A DNA stretch of 64,000 nt, from positions 32,506,004 through 32,570,003 of the forward strand of contig CM070580.1 in assembly GCA_036346355.1 (NCBI GenBank), in the 5' to 3' direction. The translations under genes and the position numbers were made by a program. The notes under the pieces were generated by a model. That model did no database searches and was not told where the DNA came from. It was given only the letters and a program-made list of their open reading frames with translations. How positions within the stretch are numbered: position 1 is the stretch's first letter; each line of letters begins with the position of its first letter. This DNA comes from Rhipidocladum racemiflorum. Its lineage: Eukaryota; Streptophyta; Magnoliopsida; Poales; Poaceae. Shown piece after piece: positions 12,220 to 23,111 of the stretch.

Positions 12220-14716
12220 ATGGATCCTGTTATTCCCAATGATGAGGTTGAACCAATAGAAGTTGTTGTTGCACCTGATGATGATGAGAGGCAGTATCCT
12301 GAATTTGTTGACAAGTGGGATATGCTAGACTTTGAGGACTATGATGGAGATGTTACAGGGGCACAATTTGAAGAGACTGATGAAGAGGAGGAGGAGGAGA
12401 GCATAGCTATGGGGGTGGATGAGCAAGGAGAGGGTGAGGATGTACGAAGAATTGAGTATGATAGAGATAATCCATCCTTAAAAGAAGGCAGCACATTTGT
12501 ATCAATGACCGAATTTAGGAATGCACTTGCTACCTATTGTATCAAAGGTGAATATGATTTTGTAATTGACAAGAGTGAGCCAACTAGAATGACCGTTCAC
12601 TGTGCATTTGAGAGGTGTCAGTGGAGGATACATGCTTCCCGTATGCGGAATAGTACAAGCATTCAGGTCAAAGTGAACCCATCTCCTCACACTTGTCCAA
12701 GTGAAAGAAAAGGGTCACATAAGGCAGCTAAAAGTAGGTGGTGTGCAGATGCAGTATTGGAATGGGTGACAGATAACCCATGCATTGGTACAACTGAACT
12801 GATGAAGAAGATTAAAGAGAAGTACAACATTTCGGTGCCTTATATGAGAGTGTATTATGGCAAAGAAATGGCTCTTGACAAGATCTATGGTCCATGGAAG
12901 GAAAGCTTTAACTTGTTGTTCACTTTCAAAGCTGAAGTGGAGAAGGCGTGCCCTGGTAGTGTTGTTGAGATTGACCATCATACAAAGGGATTATACAGTG
13001 AGAGGCAAGACTATGAACAAAGAATGTTTTAGAAGAGTGTTTGTTTCATTCAAAGCATGTTGGAGTGGCTTCTTAGCTGGTTGCAGGCCTTATCTAGCAG
13101 TGGATGCAACAGCTCTTTATGGAAGGTTCAGAGGCCAGTTAGTAGCTGCTTGTGCCATTGATGCACATAATTGGCTCTTTCCAGTGGCATATGGTGTCCT
13201 CGAGGCAGAGTCAACAGAAAGTTGGACATGGTTCCTACAGAATTTGCGTCAGGTTATAGGGTTTCCACATGGATTGGCTATACATACAGATGCTTGCAAG
13301 GGTTTAGAAACTGCAGTGAATTATGTGTTCCCTGGAGTAGAGCATAGGAATGCATGAGGCATTTGGCTACAAATTTGAGCAAATCATTCAAAGGAAAGTT
13401 GATTGATGACAACTTATGGCCAAGATCATTGACATATAGCCTTAGAAAGCATAACTATCATGTGAATCAGCTGTACACAAACTCTAGACTAAAGACATAC
13501 ATGGATAGTCATCACAAATATCTATGGGCTAGAAGTAAATTTGGTGAAGGGTGCAAGGTAGACTATGTGAACAATAACTTGGCGGAGTCATTCAATGCAT
13601 GGATCAGAAGAACAAAGGGGCTTCATTTGGTGGAGTTGTTGGATAAGATTCGACAAATGCTTATGGTAAAGTTTGAGTTGCGTCAAAGAATTGCACTCGA
13701 GAGGTTTCGTGGCCACATGATAATCCCAGCTGTGATGAAGACATTGCATGAAAAGACTAGAGGTTTGAAAATGTCTTTCATCAAGCGCAGACCGCTTGAG
13801 GCAGAGGTGACAGTGTTGGACAAAGAGAAGAGGGAATGGAGATATCCAGTGGACTTAGCGAACAGGATATGCACTTGTAGGCAATGGCAAATCACCGGGC
13901 TACCATGCACTCATGCCCTGTTTTTCATTACTTCCCTTCGTGGTGTAGCCGGCGAAATTGATCAATATGTACATGAGTATTACTCTGTTGCCAAGTTCAA
14001 AGCAACATATGCTGAGAATGTGCCTTCTATAGAGGCAAAGCATCAGTGGGAGGTCGTGAATCCTGGTTTCGTTCTCAATGCTCCAGTACAGACTAGAGCA
14101 CCAGGAAGACCAAGAAAAACTAGAATAAGATCAAGTGTCGAGGGCAGGGGACTTGGACCAAGGAAGAGAAAATGCAAAAGATGTGGAGGATTAGGACATA
14201 TTGCAAGAAATTGTAAGAATGCAGTGGATCCAGCTTTTGGAGAGGATCAGCCACTAGAGCCACAAGTGCCAGTAGATGCAGCTTTTGAAGACGATCAGCC
14301 ACTAGAGCCACAAGTGCAACTAGATGCAACTTTTGGAAGTGATCAGCCACTAGAGCCACAAATGCCACTAGAGCTAGCTTTTGGGGAAGAACATCCACTA
14401 GAGCCACGAGTGCCCTCCTCTGCTGCCTCTATGGTGCCCTTCTCTGTGGTACACTCCTCTGTTGCCTCTGTGGTGCCCTCCTCTGCTGCCTCTGTGGTGC
14501 CCTCCTCTGCTGCCTCGTCAAGGTTCTATTCTACTAAAATTTGCTTCATTTTCCAGTTTCTCAAATGTTTTTTGCTAAGTTCTTGTTTTGTGTAGGGATC
14601 CTATTTCGGTGAAGGAAAAGAAAAGGAAGAGAGGAAAAGAGGTTGTTCATACAACTGAAAACAGTCCAGCAAAGAAGAAGACAAAAATTAAGAAAAGGCT
14701 CGTTGCGGACTTGTAG
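12220..14716 (+). CDS. MURA-type MULE transposase, two exons, two frameshifts
   Basis: Cut-and-paste DDE transposase acting on the MULE TIRs in the nucleus. It starts at the ATG at 12220 (MDPVIPNDEVEPIEVVV), followed by an acidic stretch, then the MuDR N-terminal DNA-binding domain (about residues 88-160). The catalytic core shows the first D in YLAVDATAL, the second in HTDACKGL and the E in NNLAESFNAW. A SWIM zinc finger follows (CTCRQWQITGLPCTHA), then a GRPRKTR basic patch, a CCHC knuckle (CKRCGGLGHIARNC) and a repetitive tail of four 19-20-residue DQPLEPQVP-type units. A 73-bp intron (14523-14595, GT..AG) leads to a 39-residue lysine-rich last exon (KEKKRKRGKEV, PAKKKTKIKKR), a likely nuclear signal. 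The frame breaks near 12985-13000 and at about 13348, where one G is missing from a short G run; protein conservation continues across both. It could be active if the breaks are sequence errors. Confidence 0.9.
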
Positions 14717-14741
14717 CAAACTTGTTGAAACTCATGTGCTG

Positions 14742-15176
14742 TGGTCATGCATGTAATAGCAGAGTTTGATGTCCTCTGTCTTCTTTGAAACTTCTTTGTA
14801 ATGTAAAGCTATTGTGGTCATGAATGTTTGGTGAAATGTGGTCATGCATGTATGTCTTTGAAACTTGGTCAGTAATGTAAGCTATTGTGGTCATGAATGT
14901 TTGGTGAAATGTGGTCATGCATGTATCTTTCTGAAACTTCTTTGTAATGTAAGCTATTGTGGTCATGAATGTTTGGTGAAATGTGGTCATGCATGTATCT
15001 TCTTTGAAACTTCTTTGTAATGTAAAGCTATTGTGGTCATGAATGTTTGGTGAAATGTGGTCATGCATGTATGCTGCTGAAACTTGCTGTAATGTAAGCT
15101 ATTGTGGTCATGAATGTTTGGTGAAATGTGGTCATGCATGTATGCTGCTGAAACTTGCTGTAATGTAAGCTATTGT
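14742..15176 (+). repeat. 72-bp minisatellite, about 6 copies, downstream of MURA
   Basis: Unit start TGTGGTCATGAATGTTTGG recurs at 14813, 14886, 14958, 15032 and 15103 (spacing 71-74), with a diverged copy before the first. Each unit contains two GTGGTCATG motifs. It lies immediately after the MURA stop (14716) and is probably in its 3' UTR. Confidence 0.92.
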
Positions 15177-18100
15177 GGTAAATTATGTTGATAAATTGCA
15201 TTATCACTTTGATAAACCTTCTAAACCTGAACTGAGCATTTGGTAAAAATCTGAGATCAAAATCTAATATAAACTTTTGAGGATGGGTCAAAACTATGAG
15301 TTTATAGCTATATGTTATGAAACTTAGTGAGAGGTGTGGCCATTTGTGAAGCACCTATATTCATACTTTTGTATAACCTTATGACCTATTTATCCTAGGT
15401 TCCTAGGACTAAATTATGACTCCATGCCAAGTTTTAGGTTTTTTGGACCAAATTTACAATTTATTTATTTATTTTAAAAACGCCTACGATAAAGGAATAG
15501 TGAATATTGTAAGCAAACATTTCAAAAATTGCCCAATTTTCTGGATGTAATGTTTAAATCTATTTTCAAATGTAAATATAAAATTTGTAGGCTTTTTCGA
15601 ACCTTATTTTACATACTTACAGTTCAAAATAGACTTTCTACCAATAAGTGTGTAGTAATTCAATTAAATGTTAGAAAATGGTAAATTATGTTGATAAATT
15701 GCATTATCACTTTGATAAACCTTCTAAACCTGTACTGAGCACTTGGTAAAAATCTGAGATCAAAATCTAATATAAACTTTTGAGGATGGGTCAAAACTAT
15801 GAGTTTATAGCTATATGTTATGAAACTTAGTGAGAGGTGTGGCCATTTGTGAAGCACCTATATTCATACTTTTGTATACCTTATGACCTATTTATCCTAG
15901 GTTCCTAGGACTAAATTATGACTCCATGCCAAGTTTTAGGTTTTTTGGACCAAATTTACAATTTATTTATTTATTTTAAAAACGCCTACGATAAAGGAAT
16001 AGTGAATATTGTAAGCAAACATTTCAAAAATTGCCCAATTTTCTGGATGTAATGTTTAAATCTATTTTCAAATGTAAATATAAAATTTGTAGGCTTTGTC
16101 GAACCTTATTTTACATACTTACAGTTCAAAATAGACTTTCTACCAATAAGTGTGTAGTAATTCAATTAAATGTTAGAAAATGGTAAATTATGTTGATAAA
16201 TTGCATTATCACTTTGATAAACCTTCTAAACCTGTACTGAGCACTTGGTAAAAATCTGAGATCAAAATCTAATATAAACTTTTGAGGATGGAGTCAAAAC
16301 TATGAGTTTATAGCTATATGTTATGAAACTTAGTGAGAGGTGTGGCCATTTGTGAAGCACCTATATTCATACTTTTGTATAACCTTATGACCTATTTATC
16401 CTAGGTTCCTAGAACTAAATTATGACTCCATGCCAAGTTTTAGGTTTTTTGGACCAAATTTACAATTTATTTATTTATTTTAAAAACGCCTACGATAAAG
16501 GAATAGTGAATATTGTAAGCAAACATTTCAAAAATTGACCAATTTTCTGGATGTAATGTTTAAATCTATTTTCAAATGTAAATATAAAATTTGTAGGCTT
16601 TTTCGAACCTTATTTTACATACTTACAGTTCAAAATAGACTTTCTACCAATAAGTGTGTAGTAATTCAATTAAATGTTAGAAAATGGTAAATTATGTTGA
16701 TAAATTGCATTATCACTTTGATAAACCTTCTAAACCTGTACTGAGCACTTGGTAAAAAGCTGAGATCAAAATCTAATATAAACTTTTGAGGATGGGTCAA
16801 AACTATGAGTTTATAGCTATATGTTATGAAACTTAGTGAGAGGTGTGGCCATTTGTGAAGCACCTATATTCATACTTTTGTATACCTTATGACCTATTTA
16901 TCCTAGGTTCCTAGGACTAAATTATGACTCCATGCCAAGTTTTAGGTTTTTTGGACCAAATTTACAATTTATTTATTTATTTTAAAAACGCCTACGATAA
17001 AGGAATAGTGAATATTGTAAGCAAACATTTCAAAAATTGCCCAATTTTCTGGATGTAATGTTTAAATCTATTTTCAAATGTAAATATAAAATTTGTAGGC
17101 TTTTTCAACCTTATTTTACATACTTACGATTCAAAATAGACTTTCTACCAATAAGTGTGTAGTAATTCAATTAAATGTTACAAAATGGTAAATTATGTTG
17201 ATAAATTGCATTATCACTTTGATAAACCTTCTAAACCTGTACTGAGCACTTGGTAAAAATCTGAGATCAAAATCTAATATAAACTTTTGAGGATGGGTCA
17301 AAACTATGAGTTTATAGCTATATGTTATGAAACTTAGTGAGAGGTGTGGCCATTTGTGAAGCACCTATATTCATACTTTTGTATAACCTTATGACCTATT
17401 TATCCTAGGTTCCTAGGACTAAATTATGACTCCATGCCAAGTTTTAGGTTTTTTGGACCAAATTTACAATTTATTTATTTATTTTAAAAACGCCTACGAT
17501 AAAGGAATAGTGAATATTGTAAGCAAACATTTCAAAAATTGCCCAATTTTCTGGATGTAATGTTTAAATCTATTTTCAAATGTAAATATAAAATTTGTAG
17601 GCTTTTTCGAACCTTATTTTACATACTTACAGTTCAAAATAGACTTTCTACCAATAAGTGTGTAGTAATTCAATTAAATGTTACAAAATGGTAAATTATG
17701 TTGATAAATTGCATTATCACTTTGATAAACCTTCTAAACCTGTACTGAGCACTTGGTAAAAATCTGAGATCAAAATCTAATATAAACTTTTGAGGATGGG
17801 TCAAAACTATGAGTTTATAGCTATATGTTATGAAACTTAGTGAGAGGTGTGGCCATTTGTGAAGCACCTATATTCATACTTTTGTATAACCTTATGACCT
17901 ATTTATCCTAGGTTCCTAGGACCAAATTATGACTCCATGCCAAGTTTTAGGTTTTTTGGACCAAATTTACAATTTATTTATTTATTTTAAAAACGCCTAC
18001 GATAAAGGCAGTTGAATATTGTAAGCAAACATTTCAAAATTGCCCAATTTTCTGGATGTAATGTTTAAATCTATTTTCAAATGTAAATATAAAATTTGTA

Positions 18101-18308
18101 GACTTTTTCGAACCTCATTTTACATACTTATAGTTCAAAATAGACTTTCTACCAATAAGTGTGTAGTAATTCAATTAAATGTTACAAAATGGTAAATTAT
18201 GTTGATAAATTGCATTATCACTTTGATAAACCTTCTAAACCTGTACTGAGCACTTGGTAAAAATCTAAGATCAAAATCTAATATAAACTTTTGAGGATGG
18301 GTCAAAAC
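15177..18308 (+). repeat. 503-bp tandem array, 6.2 copies, inside the MULE
   Basis: GGTAAATTATGTTGATAAAT begins units at 15177, 15680, 16182, 16686, 17187, 17690 and 18191 (spacing 501-504). Copies are nearly identical; the last ends after about 117 bases. The repeated 65-residue minus-strand frames are by-products of the repeat and end in non-conserved positions. The array separates the two convergent MULE genes. Confidence 0.96.
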
Positions 18309-18344
18309 TGAGAACATACAAATAGTATTGTGTCCTATGTCTAG

Positions 18345-18425
18345 ACAAGCGCCTTTACATAGTGCAGTGGTATATGTGCTCCCAGGCTACTAGGAGGTCT
18401 CAGGTTCGAGACCTGGCTGCGGTAA
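18345..18425 (+). other. tRNA-derived (SINE-like) sequence with A and B boxes
   Basis: TAGTGCAGTGGTA fits the pol III A box and GGTTCGAGACC the B box, about 42 bases apart, within a roughly 72-base segment. It does not fold as a clean functional tRNA by eye, and no poly-T terminator follows directly. It is most likely the head of a plant SINE or a tRNA relic caught in the MULE, between the array and the zf-GRF gene. Confidence 0.5.
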
Positions 18426-18435
18426 ATGCTCAAAT

Positions 18436-18976
18436 TTAAAGCAAGACGATAAAAATCATAGAAGCATAAAAGGCTCCAAACATCTTCTTCAACTCGCTCA
18501 AGTTGTCATTCATCTTCTTCAGTTCGGCAGCAAATGTGTCCCAGTTTGTAGTCATATCTGCCCTATTTGCCGCTGCTCGTTCGTTCCACATATTAGACGC
18601 CATCATCTCCCCCGAGTCACCCATCAACCCAAATTTCTTCAATCATCTTGACATAATCGTCCATCCACATGAAAAAATTGCATCTTTTGAGAACCTAAAC
18701 AATCCAAATAGGGTTTCACAATTCAGCAATAATCACAAACAATGAAATCAACTGTAATGGGCAAAAACACGGACGAACCTTATCTTGGTATGGCTTGCTC
18801 TCACACTTCACGAACTCTCGACCAAAGTTGCCGTTCTCCCACCTTTTCGATCTAAGTCTCACGAGCGACTCTGACCTTTCGCACTTGGGGCAGTGAATTA
18901 GCGGCACCAGACCATACCTAGGCCATCCTTGTCCGCCATCGGAGGAGCCACTCGCCGGCGACATGTGTGAATCCAT
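18436..18976 (-). CDS. zf-GRF zinc-finger protein with coiled coil and C-terminal hydrophobic tail
   Basis: Second MULE gene, facing MURA. Exon 1 (18976-18779, 66 residues) starts MDSHMSPASGSSDGGQGW and holds CPKC, then RWENGNFGREFVKC. An 84-bp intron (18695-18778, GT..AG) joins K66 in phase 0 to exon 2, VLKRCNFFMWMDDY. The resulting C-X2-C-X25-C-X12-C pattern with NFGREF and CNFFMW fits the GRF zinc finger, a nucleic-acid-binding module. Then comes a helical, coiled-coil-like stretch (FAAELKKMNDNLSELKKMF) and a hydrophobic end (FYASMIFIVLL), which could be a tail anchor. One extra A near 18635 shifts the frame after VKMIEE; the protein resumes as FGLMGDSGE. The function is unknown; small GRF proteins are common in plants, and I infer a MULE accessory role from position and orientation only. 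Confidence 0.75.
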
Positions 18977-19871
18977 GCTATAAACACAAACAGTTTAAGG
19001 TATACATAAGGGTCTCATGTAATATAGGCTACAACTGCTTATGTATGTAAGCATGCTGGAGGATTTAACTCAAGGCAGGATGCTAGGACTAGGTTTGCTT
19101 ACAGCTGGGACTCAGTTTTACCTCTTGTATAGGATACACACAAACTATATCAAATATTTCAGGTTACAGGACACATATTTTTCATGGCAGCAGATTACAG
19201 GACAGAAAACACTAGCTGATCAGTAAAGTCAATGTAGATAGACTGCAATCACAGCTAATTCACGGCACCAGCTAATGTAGATAGAATGCATTCACAATTA
19301 TTCCTCCCTCTTTACCTGATTTGACGAAGGAAAACAAACAAAAGAACCAAATCACAGCTAATTCAAAGATCGTGCAAAGATACCGACGGCGGCGGTGGTC
19401 GACGGGCACACACCGATTCGATGGCGGGACGCGGTCGTTGGAAGGAGGATGACGCCGGGTAGCGGAGGACGATGTCCGGACGTGGAAGCGCGAAGCGCAG
19501 CTTGCGGATGGCGGAGGTGAACAGCGATGTTGAATGGGCGCGGCAGAGGGCCGAGATCGCGCGAGGGAGCTGACGGCGGATGGGGCTGAGGGCGGATAAG
19601 CGCAGACGCCGGGCGGAGGGGGCTGACCAGCGAGGCCGCCGGGCGCGGCACGGACCAGCGAGGCCGCCGAGCGCGGGCGCTGGCCGACCGCGGCGTGCTC
19701 CTCGAGACCAGGAGGCAGCCGGGCGCGGGCGCGAGCACGGACCAGCGAGGCCGCCGAAGTGCGGGCGCGGACGCCCGCCGAGCGCAGGCCGGGCGCCAGC
19801 GGACCGGCTGGCGTGCTCCCTCGTGGCCTCGAGCAGGAGACGTGAGGTGGATGCAGGGCGCAGGCTAAGCG
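18977..19871. other. MULE right subterminal region
   Basis: Contains the probable 5' UTR and promoter of the zf-GRF gene (18977-19380), then GC-rich DNA with iterated GAGGCCGCC / GGACCAGCGA motifs (19560-19870). The long frames here on both strands are GC-driven and mirror those of the left end; I do not call them genes. Confidence 0.6.
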
Positions 19872-20109
19872 GCGGCGGAAAAGATCAGGCTGTAAGAATT
19901 GAGAGCGTTGGGGATTTTTTTGGTGGGTCCCACCCGTAAGGAACGTGGGTGAGAGGGTTGGGGATTTTTTTGGTGGGTCCCACCTGTAAGGAACGTGGGA
20001 GGGCACAACTGATGAAAATTTGGGCAGCAAGGGTAGACCTGAGGAAGATATTGAACTATGGGTAAAACTGAGTAGTGTGTTCAAACTAAGGGCACACATG
20101 TAAAAATCC
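19872..20109 (-). repeat. MULE right TIR
   Basis: Inverted repeat of 11420-11657, again with two copies of the 50-bp unit. By analogy with MuDR it may drive the zf-GRF gene (inference). It abuts peroxidase-intron sequence directly at 20110. Confidence 0.85.
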
Positions 20110-21103
20110 CTTTCTTTTACCTACCAGCTAATCAACATGTATGGGCAAGGAAAATTTTGAATCAGATACTTCCGTAGTCGATTAGCTAGGCTAACTTGTT
20201 GAATTGTTAATTAGGGTTGTGATGCTTCCATCCTCTTGGACCCGACCCGTTCGGCCCCGACGAGAAGCTCACCAGCCAGAACAACCCTAGCCTGCGAGGC
20301 TTGAGCGATCGACGCGATCAAGGACGCCGTCGAGGTGGCACGCCCTGGCGTCGTCTCTGCGCCGACATCATTGCCTTCGGCGACGCGACAGCGTCCTACT
20401 TTCTCGCCAGCCGGCAAGGTTTACTTCGACATCCGTGGCGCCGCGGCGGCACCTTCTCCAACGCCTCGAACCGATCAAATTCCTGGTCCCGCCGACGTCT
20501 AACCTCGGCGACCTCGTCTCGGCTTTGTCGCCAAGGGCTTTCCGTGGAGGACTTGGTCGTCCTATCCGCGCCAAGACACCGTAGAGCGATCGCCTGCTCG
20601 TCCGCCCCCGACCGCCTTGACGCCCCCTCGACATTGGCAGCGCTACGCCGGGTTCTGAGGAGCCGATGCCCGCTTAACGCGACGCTGGCGGCGATGACCG
20701 ACGGTGATGCAGACGTAGTGACGCCCAACGCGCTAGACAACAAGTACTACAAGGACTTCTTTGGCGCCACCCGTCTTTGTTCACCTCCGACGGGCGCTCC
20801 TTACGTCGTCGAGACGGAGAAGATGGTCTTTGGACAACGCCAACATCCCGGATGGTGGGAGGATAGGTACAAGGCCGCCATGGTGAAATTGGCCAAGATC
20901 GAGGTGAAGGCCGTACCAAGGGCAGGTGAGGAAGAATTGCCGGGCTATCAACTACCACTAAACTTCAGATGCGTGCATACATGGTGAAGGATTGATGTCT
21001 CGGTTGTCTGTTTCATCCAAGAGTTGCAAGCGTGTTGATCTGTTGTTGTAACTGGAAATATTTCAACTTTGTGTTTTGGTTATTCATTCGCTTTGTTTAG
21101 TTT
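20110..21103 (+). pseudogene. Inverted, decayed copy of peroxidase exon 2 with flanks
   Basis: Inverted copy of 3674-4706: part of the intron (from TTTCTTTTACCTACCAGC), the acceptor and GGTTGTGATGCTTCC exon start near 20214, all of exon 2, and the 3' flank to CATTCGCTTTGTTTAGTTT. Multiple frameshifts break the frame; recognisable pieces include IIAFGDATASYFL, NALDNKYYKDF and QHPGWWEDRYKAAMVKLA. Exon 1 and promoter are absent; where they should be, the MULE right TIR begins. It is a pseudogene. It and the intact-looking copy form an inverted pair about 16 kb apart. Confidence 0.88.
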
Positions 21104-22051
21104 TGTAACATTCCAAAAATTTAATAAAGAATAAAGGAACAACTAAAAAATATTTGATTGCTTTATTCTTGATTTATCTTGAATTTCTTGAATTTGTTTG
21201 ATTTTGGTGATGTTTTCCTTATTGAAGAGTACATAAAATTGAATTAGTAAAAGAGAAAGTAAAATGGTAAAATGTTAAAAAAGTAAAAATATGTCAAAAA
21301 TCTGCAAAAATAATACTAAAACCCTAGAGCCCTCTGGAAGCTTGGTTTGGCCGATCAAAATCAGTGTGAAACCCTTTTACCAAAAATTAATCAATTCCAT
21401 TAGTTTGATTAGACTCTGAACAGTGTAGGAAAAGTTTTTTTTTTATAAAATTTATTGAACTTTTCTGTAGCTCAACTTTTTACCTTATGTCCTTTAGGTT
21501 ATTATTCACCTCTGGTAAAATTGGTAAAAATTAATAATGACGTTTAGTATTTATTTAAATTTATTTATCCCAAATCTGAAAAAATCTGCAAAATAGGGAA
21601 AAACATTTATTACAAAATAAATAACTAATATTTGGATTTGAAATTTTTATGGAAGTATCCTAACACTATTTCAAACCTTGTGTGAAAGTTTAAAAAATTA
21701 ATAAGTTGATTGTTCCCTCAATTTAACCTTTTTTCCAAATTAAAATTCTGAACAGTTTACATTGTCTGAATTTTGGTAATTAATCTACAATGAATTTTAA
21801 CCTCAAATTTTTTTCAGCTAGTATATAAATCATCCAGGATGTCTATCAAAAATCTTTGAAAATTTGTGAAGTGATTTGTCCCCTGAATTAAATGACCTTA
21901 TCCGGCTATGAGACGAGAAGAGAATGCTTTGAACCTAATCTACTCTCCTCCATTGACTGATCTATGGGCTTCACATTTTAATGCGCTCAGCCGACCAGGC
22001 TTCTCACCCCATGGCCGATAGGTGACCCAGCCCTTGCCCCCGGGCCTACAT

Positions 22052-23091
22052 TATAACACCCCGACATCTTATGTGCTCAGAATGTCACCACAAAGGATAA
22101 TATTAATAATCAGATAACCATAAATATAATTAAATCACAGCAACTACACTTGTTAATTAATCAAAATTTCGGCAGCTTGTACTCTCTTTTTTCATAATTT
22201 TAAGCATCATTAATAATTCATAACACAATAGCATAATGGAAGATAACAACTAGTATGATAAACAAGGATTTCAACATCAATTCCTACCAAGGATAAAAAA
22301 AAATTTAAACGTCACATGAACCACTACGGGATGAACATTTCATCATAGCAACCAACACGACATAAACCACAACATAGTTCAATAAAGTAAGCCATCACGA
22401 TGGTGGATCGGGTATGATATTGTCTAATGAAGTGATGCTAAGTGAAGTGGTGAATCTAACTCCCTTTCCCAAATGTTGTATTCATGGTACCTAAAAAAAC
22501 AATAAAAAATAAGCGTGAGTTCATCACTCAGCAAAGTGTATTGCAATGCGAAACAAGGTAATAACATGTAACATACATAAGAATATACTCCATGACTTAA
22601 ACCATGTGAGGATCGGTTCAGACAAATTCTTCATGCACATTCTCATGTAATGCACCATGCATGCTCATGTTATGCTCCTTTTCTTAGCACATACCGGTAT
22701 TGCCGAATGCACACACATCAGTATGCACCCTCATTCCCTTCCATCCCATGGAGGGGCCTACTCTTACTGACTCGCTCCCATCCACAACGATGTGAGCGTG
22801 GGAGAGGGTGGCGCAAGGGAGGGTGTGAGCGTGGGAGAGGGAGGGTTGCTGGTGGTGGCGGCTGGGAGGGGGCATGGGGGCGCAAGGAGGGGGAGAGGAC
22901 GATGGGTTAGGGTTTGGGGAGCTCCCCCCCCCCAAAAAAAAGGCCCAAAAACCTTCCCACCAATAGCCCAAAAACGCCCCCGATGGCCCAAAACAACACC
23001 CACAACCCAAAAGTTGATCCAAAATAAGCCCACACCGACCCAAACCTCCCACTGGATCCCCTTAACCTAAAAAACGAAATGCGATATTACA
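22052..23091 (-). mobile_element. Family-B solo LTR, 1040 bp
   Basis: Plus-strand ends TATAACACCCCGACATC and GCGATATTACA (a TGTAAT start on the minus strand). Flanked by TACAT (22047-22051) and TGCAT (23092-23096), a 5-bp target duplication with one change. It shares the CATACCGGTATTGCCGA block with the LTRs at 746-2793 and 45784-48585. It is inserted in the family-A LTR. Confidence 0.75.
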
Positions 23092-23111
23092 TGCATGCAG
23101 CCACCTCTCCT

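Larger units (their letters stand above)
11420..20109 (+). mobile_element. Two-gene Mutator-like element (MULE), 8.7 kb
   Basis: Terminal inverted repeats of about 235-240 bp start GGATTTTTACATGTGTGCCC at the left (11420) and read as its reverse complement to 20109 at the right. Each TIR contains two copies of a 50-bp unit (CCACGTTCCTTACAGGTGGG). GC-rich subterminal DNA with repeated GGCGGCCTCGCTGGTC-like motifs follows on each side (11650-12200; 19380-19870). The interior carries a MURA transposase (plus), tandem arrays and a convergent zf-GRF gene (minus). The 9-bp flanks (ATTTTAAAA and CTTTCTTTT) do not match, so no target duplication is visible. Confidence 0.9.

Noticed and set aside
11430..12314. 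Long overlapping frames on both strands at the MULE left end
   Set aside because: They lie in the TIR and GC-rich subterminal DNA, overlap each other on both strands and show no domain; the real gene starts at 12220.
15061..17867. Repeated 65-97-codon frames (MLHKWPHLSLSF...) on the minus strand
   Set aside because: One per 503-bp unit; they arise from the tandem repeat and carry no recognisable domain or conserved start context.
15177..18308. Possible centromeric satellite
   Set aside because: The 503-bp period and sequence do not match the ~155-bp rice centromere repeat, and the array is confined within MULE TIRs.
18345..18425. Functional tRNA gene
   Set aside because: A and B boxes are present but acceptor-stem pairing and a pol III terminator are not evident; treated as SINE-like.
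19272..20099. 275-codon minus-strand frame at the MULE right end
   Set aside because: Its first part is the TIR read through and the rest is GC-biased repeat; it mirrors the left-end frame beginning MCALSLNTLLSF, an inverted-repeat effect rather than a duplicated gene.
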